From Streptomyces cyaneus (lineage in GTDB: Bacteria > Actinomycetota > Actinomycetes > Streptomycetales > Streptomycetaceae), in NCBI RefSeq assembly GCF_004028635.1, contig NZ_RQJW01000028.1:1-45237 (forward strand): a DNA stretch of 45,237 nt, read 5' to 3'. The position numbers and the translations under genes are program-made. Positions within the stretch are counted from its first letter, which is position 1. Every line of letters starts with the position of its first letter. Of the stretch, positions 40,743 through 45,237 are shown in pieces. The notes below the pieces were generated by a model. That model worked only from the letters and a program-made list of their open reading frames with translations, did not search any database and was not told where the DNA came from.

Positions 40743-42161
40743 TCACCCGTGGTGCTTCTTCGAGTGCGAGTGCTTGGGGTGGTCGGGCTTCTTGGGGTGG
40801 CTGGGGTAGTCGGGCTTGCTCGGGAGCTTGGGCTTGGTCGGGTAGGACGGCTTGGAGGGGATGGACGGCTTGGAGGGGATGGACGGCTTGGAGGGGATGG
40901 CCGGCTTGGAGGGGATGGCGGGCTTGCTCGGGAGCTTGGGCTTGGCCGGGAGGTCTGGCTTCGCGGGGAGGGCAGGCTTTGCGGGGATGGCGGGTTTTGC
41001 CGGGATGGCGGGCTTGCTCGGGAGCTGGGGCTTTGCCGGGAGAGCTGGCTTTGCGGGGATGGCGGGCTTGGCCGGAAGCGCGGGCTTGGCCGGAAGCGCG
41101 GGCTTGTTCGGAAGCTTCGGCTTGGCCGGCAAGGCGGGCTTTGCAGGGAGGGCCGGCTTGGCCGGGAGCGCTGGCTTCGCGGGGAGTGCGGGCTTCGCGG
41201 GGAGTGCGGGCTTTGCCGGCAGGTCGGGCTTGGCTGGAAGCTTCGGCTTGGCCGGAAGGGCTGGCTTCGCAGGGATGGCGGGCTTTGCCGGGAGTGCGGG
41301 CTTCGCGGGGAGTACGGGCTTGGCCGGCAGGTCGGGCTTGGCTGGAAGCTTGGGCTTCGCCGGCAAGGCGGGCTTCGCGGGGATGGCGGGCTTGGCCGGG
41401 AGTGCAGGCTTCGCGGGGAGTACGGGCTTGGCCGGGAGCGCGGGCTTGTTCGGAAGCTTCGGCTTGACCGGGTGCACCGGGTGGGCGGGCTTCTCCGGCA
41501 GTGCCGGCTTCGCGGGGAGCGCCGGTTTGGTCGGAAGCTTGGGCTTGACCGGGTGTACCGGGTGCACGGGCTTGACGGGGTGTACCGGCTTGGCTGGGAG
41601 TTGGGGCTTGGCCGGGTGTACCGGGTGCACGGGCTTGACGGGGTGTACCGGCTTGGCTGGGAGTTGGGGCTTGACGGGGTGCACCGGATGGACGGGCTTG
41701 ACGGGGTGGACCGGTTTGACCGGGTGTACCGGCTTGACTGGCTGTACCGGGTGCACGGGCTTGACCGGGTGGACGGGTTTGACCGGGTGCACGGGCTGTA
41801 CCGGGTGCACGGGCTTGACCGGGTGGACCGGCTTGACCGGGTGCACGGGCTTCACCGGATGCACCGGATGTACGGGCTTGACCGGGTGGACCGGGTGAGC
41901 AGGCTTCTCCGGCTTGGCCGGGTGGGCGGGCTTCTCCGGCCCGGCGGGGTGGACCGGGTGTGTGGGCTTCTCGGGCTTGACCGGGTGGGCCGGGTGCACC
42001 GGGTGGACGTGCTTCGCCGGGTACGGCGGATGCGGGGTCTTGTGGTCGTCGTGGGCGTAGGCGGTTCCCGCGCTCGTCAGCGCGGCTGCGGCGAGCGCGG
42101 CAGCCATGGCGGCCGACGCCAGAACGGATCGCCATCGCGGCGATGTCGTCATCTTCTCCAC
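40743..42161 (-). CDS. Secreted P-x-x repeat protein (KPxxPx hexads), unknown function
   Basis: About 470 residues. The Sec signal peptide (RWRSVLASAAMAAALAAAAL) has AYA cleavage near 36, then proline falls at nearly every third residue to the end. Hexads change along the chain: KPVHPV (His-rich, about 60-200), KPALPA/KPKLPA (about 205-410), KPAIPS/KPSIPS (about 410-450), and a basic HPKHSHSKKHHG tail. A 36-residue block is tandemly duplicated (108-bp shift, for example 41221 and 41329). With three residues per turn it should form a long polyproline II rod with Lys and Leu/His on one face. There is no LPxTG or membrane anchor. Start is GTG 42161 or ATG 42152, ribosome site GAGGAGA. Dense repeats keep all frames open, but only this one has a signal peptide. 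Confidence 0.85.
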   Translation of the reverse strand: MEKMTTSPRWRSVLASAAMAAALAAAALTSAGTAYAHDDHKTPHPPYPAKHVHPVHPAHPVKPEKPTHPVHPAGPEKPAHPAKPEKPAHPVHPVKPVHPVHPVKPVHPVKPVHPVKPVHPVQPVHPVKPVHPVKPVHPVQPVKPVHPVKPVHPVKPVHPVHPVKPQLPAKPVHPVKPVHPVHPAKPQLPAKPVHPVKPVHPVHPVKPKLPTKPALPAKPALPEKPAHPVHPVKPKLPNKPALPAKPVLPAKPALPAKPAIPAKPALPAKPKLPAKPDLPAKPVLPAKPALPAKPAIPAKPALPAKPKLPAKPDLPAKPALPAKPALPAKPALPAKPALPAKPALPAKPKLPNKPALPAKPALPAKPAIPAKPALPAKPQLPSKPAIPAKPAIPAKPALPAKPDLPAKPKLPSKPAIPSKPAIPSKPSIPSKPSIPSKPSYPTKPKLPSKPDYPSHPKKPDHPKHSHSKKHHG

Positions 42162-42421
42162 TCTCCTCGACTTGGTTCAGGGCCTCGTGACGGCTGGTCA
42201 GCACCAAGAGCCGAACAGTGGATTGATAGGAAATCGGTAGATATGAATAACGCTGGAACGGCCATTAGCCACCGGATGGTGTAGCGCCGCACGCCAGTTG
42301 GCCCGTGCAGTGGGCCAACTGCCGTGAGACGGCAGCTGCTGCCCGAAACGGCCCACCGGGCGCCCCATGGGCCGTCGAAATCTGGCACCTGGAGCCTGAA
42401 ATGGAGCCAGGACCTCGCGCC
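42162..42421. promoter_or_regulatory. Upstream region of the repeat protein with overlapping hairpins
   Basis: An AT-rich stretch at about 42215-42260 is the probable promoter of the repeat-protein gene. Further upstream are CAGTTGGCCC/GGGCCAACTG (42295-42304 with 42312-42321, loop 7) and CTGCCGT/ACGGCAG (42319-42325 with 42329-42335, loop 3). They share bases 42319-42321, so the two stems exclude each other. A further ACGGCCC/GGGCCGT pair follows. I see no gene here. Confidence 0.5.
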
Positions 42422-42775
42422 TCACATGTGTACGACGGGTGCCGGGTCGGGGTCGGTGGTCGGTAGGCCAGGGCGGTAGAGGAGGGCGCTCGCGACGAGC
42501 CCGGCGACGAAGAACGCGGCCGACCACCAGTACGCGGTGGAGTAGGCCTCCAGGCCGGCCTGGGCGGTGGTGACGGCGGCGGAGGCGACGCCGGAGTCCT
42601 CGGCCCGCACGTCGGCCGTGGCCAGGCTCATGCCAGTGGCACCACCGGCTTGGGGCCGAGGCGGGGGACGAGTGCTGTGGAGGTGAGCGTGGAGGCGAGC
42701 ATGAGCCCCGCGACCATGGGCAGGAAGGCCGGTCCGGTCTTGATGGGCGTGTAGCCGAAGCTCTGCTGCAGGGAG
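42422..42775 (-). pseudogene. Remnant of a DHA2-type MFS drug efflux pump
   Basis: Pieces of a 14-helix EmrB/QacA-type transporter are in order. LQQSFGYTPIKTGPAFLPMV and LVPRLGPKPVVPLA come first (42767 down to 42628, then a stop). Then MSLATADVRAEDSGVASAAV in another frame continues into the last helix AYWWSAAFFVAGLVASALLY and ends at 42422. The N-terminal half and the segments between these pieces are missing. It abuts, head to head, a truncated TetR gene, the usual divergent partner of such pumps. Confidence 0.75.
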
Positions 42776-43183
42776 GAGAGCCTCCTGCTGCGCGGGCTGG
42801 ATGCCTTCGCGGATCTGGGCTACGACCGTGCTTCCGCGCACGAGCCGGCCCGGCGACTGGGCGTCAGCCACAACTTCATCAACGACCGGTACGGGTCCAT
42901 GGCGGCGTTCTGGCGTGCGGTGATCCACTGCGCCCTGGGAGCGCAGCTGTCGCGCCTGCCGCAGGGCGATCCGGATCCGGATCCCTCGGTCGACGACGCC
43001 GAGTGTCTGCGGCGAATCATCGCCGGCTTCTACCGATCCGCCGTGGACACGCCGCCGGCCCGGCGCCCGGGTAGGGGTGAGGTCGCCTCACCGGATCAAC
43101 TCACCGCCACGGCGGAACAGTTGGCGGTGCTGGTGGTCAACGGGCTGCTCGCGACAGGGTCCGGGAGCGACTCCCGGGGCTGA
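42776..43183 (+). pseudogene. Truncated TetR-family regulator
   Basis: The reading LDAFADLGYDRASAHEPARR then LGVSHNFINDRYGSMAAFW is the helix-turn-helix half of a TetR regulator without its first residues or start codon. The frame stays open through a short ligand domain (CLRRIIAGFYRSA, LAVLVVNGLLATG) to the stop at 43183. It joins the pump remnant within a few bases near 42776, so one deletion probably removed both 5' ends and the shared promoter. A later ATG at 42899 could give a 94-residue product without the DNA-binding domain. Confidence 0.7.
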
Positions 43184-43196
43184 GGGGCGGCATGTC

Positions 43197-43895
43197 TCAG
43201 GCGGCCGGCCGTACCAGACCGGACTCGTAGGCATAGGTCACCGCCTGGACGCGGGCGCGGGCGCCGATCTTGGCGAGCATGTTGCTGACGTGCGTCTTGA
43301 CGGTGGTCGGGGCGATGGACAACCGCTCGGCGATCTCGGCGTTGGACCAGCCGGAGGCGACGGCGACCAGGACATCGCGTTCGCGTCCGGTGAGAGTGTC
43401 GAGGCCGTGTGTGTGAGGGCGGAGCCGGGGGCTGCGCTGCTGCCGGACGGCGTCGATCAGTTCGCGGGTCAGGCCCGGGGTGATGACGGCATCGCCGGCG
43501 GCCACGATACGGACGGCCGCTGTCACTTCGTCCGGGGCGGAGTCATTGAGGAGGAATCCACCGGCTCCGGCGCGCAGGGCGGCGTACGCGTATCTCTCCT
43601 GGCCGGCCGGGGTCAGGACCAGTACACGGGGAGCCCGTCCCGCCGCACGGCCGGGGTCGGCGGTGTCGGGGACGCGTGAGGGCTGCGCGATGCGTCGGAT
43701 CGTGTCGACGCTGTCCGTCCCGGACAGGTCGCTGTCCATCAGGACGATGTCGGGGCGGAGTGCGGTACTCGCCCGGACCGCCCCCTCCGCGTCCGTCGCT
43801 TCGCCTACGACCGTCAGGTCTGGCTCGGCCGCCAGGAGCATACGCAGGGCGAGCCGGTGGAGGTATTGGTCGTTGACGACGAGTACGGAGACCAT
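43197..43895 (-). CDS. NarL/LuxR-type response regulator with atypical receiver pocket
   Basis: A 232-residue protein: receiver (about 1-125) and LuxR helix-turn-helix (about 165-225, LTGRERDVLVAVASGWSNAE, TVKTHVSNMLAKIG). The phosphoryl-acceptor Asp is D54 (VLMDSD) and the Thr is T95 (VLVLT). The usual acidic pair is N8-D9 (VVNDQ) instead of two acids, and the conserved Lys of the LLKD motif is N117 (FLLNDS). Metal binding and phosphorylation may therefore be weak or absent. No histidine kinase gene is adjacent. The start is the ATG at 43895 with GGGAGAAG upstream; an in-frame extension to 44708 is antisense to the TetR gene. Confidence 0.9.
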   Translation of the reverse strand: MVSVLVVNDQYLHRLALRMLLAAEPDLTVVGEATDAEGAVRASTALRPDIVLMDSDLSGTDSVDTIRRIAQPSRVPDTADPGRAAGRAPRVLVLTPAGQERYAYAALRAGAGGFLLNDSAPDEVTAAVRIVAAGDAVITPGLTRELIDAVRQQRSPRLRPHTHGLDTLTGRERDVLVAVASGWSNAEIAERLSIAPTTVKTHVSNMLAKIGARARVQAVTYAYESGLVRPAA

Positions 43896-43936
43896 GCCTG
43901 TCTTCTCCCTGCTGGAGTCGGCGCCAACCGCACTGA

Positions 43937-43951
43937 ACGAAACGGTTTCGT
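43937..43951. promoter_or_regulatory. 15-bp perfect palindrome ACGAAACGGTTTCGT
   Basis: Arms ACGAAAC and GTTTCGT around a single G, 42 bases upstream of the response-regulator start and 193 bases before the TetR gene. On the minus strand TTTACA precedes it at a -35-like distance, so the palindrome would overlap the -10 region. The shape suits a TetR-type operator. I see no other gene in 43896-44144. Confidence 0.6.
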
Positions 43952-44144
43952 ACACCAGCTTACCGCTGCCCTTGTAAAGCCGGAGTACATGAATGGTCAC
44001 GACCTCGGCCCTCGCGGTCGCAGGCCGTCGGGCGCGCACTCCGGCTCGTGCGCCCGCGGCCTCCCCATGGCCCCAGGGCTGTGACCTCGGAGATCTCGGT
44101 GGCGGTACAGTCTGCGCAGGCCCGCCCGTCGTATCTGACCCCTG

Positions 44145-44834
44145 ATGTTCGAGGTTTCCGTGACCAAGCCCATGGCCCGCGTGCCCCAACGACGCAACGC
44201 GCGCTCCAACCGGGCGCGCATCCTGGCCACGGCGCGCCAGGAGCTGGGCCGCAACCCGGACATCACGCTGGAGGAGCTGGCGCGGGCCTCCGGTGTCGTG
44301 CGGCGCACCCTCTTCGGGCACTTCCCCGGGCGCGCGGCGCTGCTGGAGGCGCTCGCCGAGGAGGCTTCCGAATCCCTGCGGAGCATGCTGGCGGCGGGGG
44401 CCGCGCACTTCGGGCCGGACGAGCCGGCCGAGCGGGCGCTCGCGTACTTCGTGTTCTCGTTCTGGCCTGTGGGGGACCGCTACCGGCTCCTGCTGGCGCT
44501 GGCCCGCCGTGACCTGGGCGCCGAACGCGTGGCCGAGGTCCTGGCGCCGGCCCGCGCCGAGGGCACGGCCATCCTCGAGCGAGGCCAGCGGGACGGCGTC
44601 TTCCACTCGCACCTGCCGCCGGCCGTGCTGAGCGCCGGTCTGGAGGCGATGACGGTGGCCCTCCTGGAGGAGGTCAACACCGGGGCGCTGGAGGACGACG
44701 GCACCCACACCGCCGTCGCCACGCTCATCGCGGCCGGTGTGCCGGAGCAGAAGGCGCGCGCCGCAGTCGACGCCGTTGCCTCGACGCTGACCACGGAGGC
44801 CACGGATGCTGCGGAGGTTGCAGCCGACGACTGA
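44145..44834 (+). CDS. TetR-family transcriptional regulator
   Basis: A 229-residue TetR regulator. The N-terminal helix-turn-helix is at about 20-65 (RARILATARQEL, ITLEELARASGVVRRTLFGHF), and the ligand domain at about 70-215 is Ala/Leu-rich and helical with no distinctive motif. It is divergent from the response-regulator gene with a 15-bp palindrome between, which could be its operator, so autoregulation and control of the neighbour are possible. Starts at ATG 44145, GTG 44160 or ATG 44172 are all compatible with the fold. Downstream, 21 bases after the stop, is the CTAG junction of an insertion sequence. Confidence 0.88.
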   Translation: MFEVSVTKPMARVPQRRNARSNRARILATARQELGRNPDITLEELARASGVVRRTLFGHFPGRAALLEALAEEASESLRSMLAAGAAHFGPDEPAERALAYFVFSFWPVGDRYRLLLALARRDLGAERVAEVLAPARAEGTAILERGQRDGVFHSHLPPAVLSAGLEAMTVALLEEVNTGALEDDGTHTAVATLIAAGVPEQKARAAVDAVASTLTTEATDAAEVAADD

Positions 44835-44859
44835 GCGGCCTGCATGCTCCCCCTACTAG

Positions 44860-45237
44860 TACTCCAGCAGCGTTTCGGTATCTGTGGTGGTCAGGGTGCT
44901 GTTTCTGAGGCTACCTGACTGGCGATGCGTCATGTGATGGCGGTTCGTGACTTGTCGTCGCAGTGCGCCGTTTGTAGTGGCACATGCGGGCGGTCGCCTG
45001 GTGCCGCCGTCGCCAGCGGGACCAGGTCAGCGCGTGTTCGAGGCAGTGCCGCTGGTGGCCGGTGCGGGCAGCGTCCATCAGTCGCCGCACCTCTGCCACG
45101 GTGAGGGGAGCAAGGTGAGGGCCACCGTTTCTTCGGCCCCCCTTTCGATCTCCGCTGCGGCCATGGAGGCGAGGAAGGCGTGGGCGAGCATGGCCAGCGT
45201 GATGTGCCGGTACCAGCCCGGGTAGCGGCGGACTTCG
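44860..45237 (-). mobile_element. IS701-like insertion sequence, 3' end, transposase frameshifted
   Basis: On the minus strand the window edge enters an ORF reading EVRRYPGWYRHITLAMLAHA and onward, then stops at 45078. One base away in another frame it continues LTVAEVRRLM, LTWSRWRRRHQATARMCHY to the stop at 44911. Both parts match the C-terminal end of IS701-type transposases common in Streptomyces. Restoring one base near 45104-45110 rejoins them, so this copy is probably inactive. The element appears to end at 44860 next to CTAG (44856-44859), a target that suits the family's YTAR preference. The rest lies beyond the window. Confidence 0.75.

Noticed and set aside
40743..42161. CRISPR array
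   Set aside because: Units are 18 bp and contiguous without unique spacers, and they encode protein hexads.
40377..42284. Long plus-strand readings (348 and 635 codons, Gly/Leu-rich) across the repeat gene, and a 494-codon collagen-like reading on the minus strand
   Set aside because: They follow from the hexad repeat, which lacks stops in every frame. Only the minus-strand frame ending at 40743 has a signal peptide, ribosome site and terminator.
1..45237. tRNA or rRNA genes
   Set aside because: I saw no cloverleaf with the conserved GGTTCGAATCC-type arm and no rRNA-like sequence.

Overview
The window looks like a piece of a Streptomyces chromosome. Its GC content is very high with third-position GC bias, its gene families are typical of the genus (PucR, SpoIIE-type PP2C phosphatases, secreted GH43 arabinanases, LanC-like protein), and it carries intergenic repeats that I recall from many Streptomyces genomes (about 145-255 and 22896-22987). 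This rests on sequence reading and memory of families; no database search was made.

Left part (269-10068): a purine catabolism locus. A PucR-type regulator (minus strand) is divergent from a three-subunit xanthine dehydrogenase (FAD, 2Fe-2S and molybdopterin subunits). A purine permease of the AzgA/NCS2 type and an XdhC-like maturation factor follow. Together they would import purine bases, oxidise hypoxanthine/xanthine and mature the enzyme.

10014-14847: a minus-strand trio (SRPBCC protein, SAM methyltransferase, stand-alone LanC-like cyclase with a CCG zinc motif). A DUF2278/lamin-tail gene follows, broken by a clean 20-bp tandem duplication. Next is a cytochrome P450 with a TTA codon at position 8 and no acidic residue in the I-helix motif.

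14872-20118: two secreted GH43 arabinan-active enzymes, one with an AbfB (CBM42) domain and one with a ricin-type CBM13, and a divergent Tat-exported flavin amine oxidase.

20163-29845: an unusual concentration of four SpoIIE/PP2C phosphatases with different sensory modules (Cache-PAS-GAF, bare membrane, PAS-PAS-GAF, PAS-PAS-GAF), two of them fused to an anti-sigma-type ATPase domain, with an IclR regulator embedded.

29858-39498: a tightly packed minus-strand operon that looks like an aromatic meta-cleavage pathway: FAH-fold hydrolase, cyclase, flavin monooxygenase, ACMSD-like amidohydrolase, extradiol dioxygenase, second FAH-fold hydrolase and SDR. Its downstream end is a deletion scar that fuses the start of a CoA-transferase to what looks like a transporter tail. 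A LysR gene is divergent, with a palindromic T-N11-A site between, and an MFS transporter lies beyond it.

39499-45237: a decaying accessory region. It holds remnants of a LysE exporter, a PLP-dependent lyase, a DHA2-type MFS pump and a TetR regulator, and ends in a frameshifted IS701-like transposase. Within it sits an intact secreted protein of about 470 residues built almost wholly of P-x-x triplets (KPxxPx hexads), a LuxR-type response regulator with an altered receiver pocket, and a TetR regulator.
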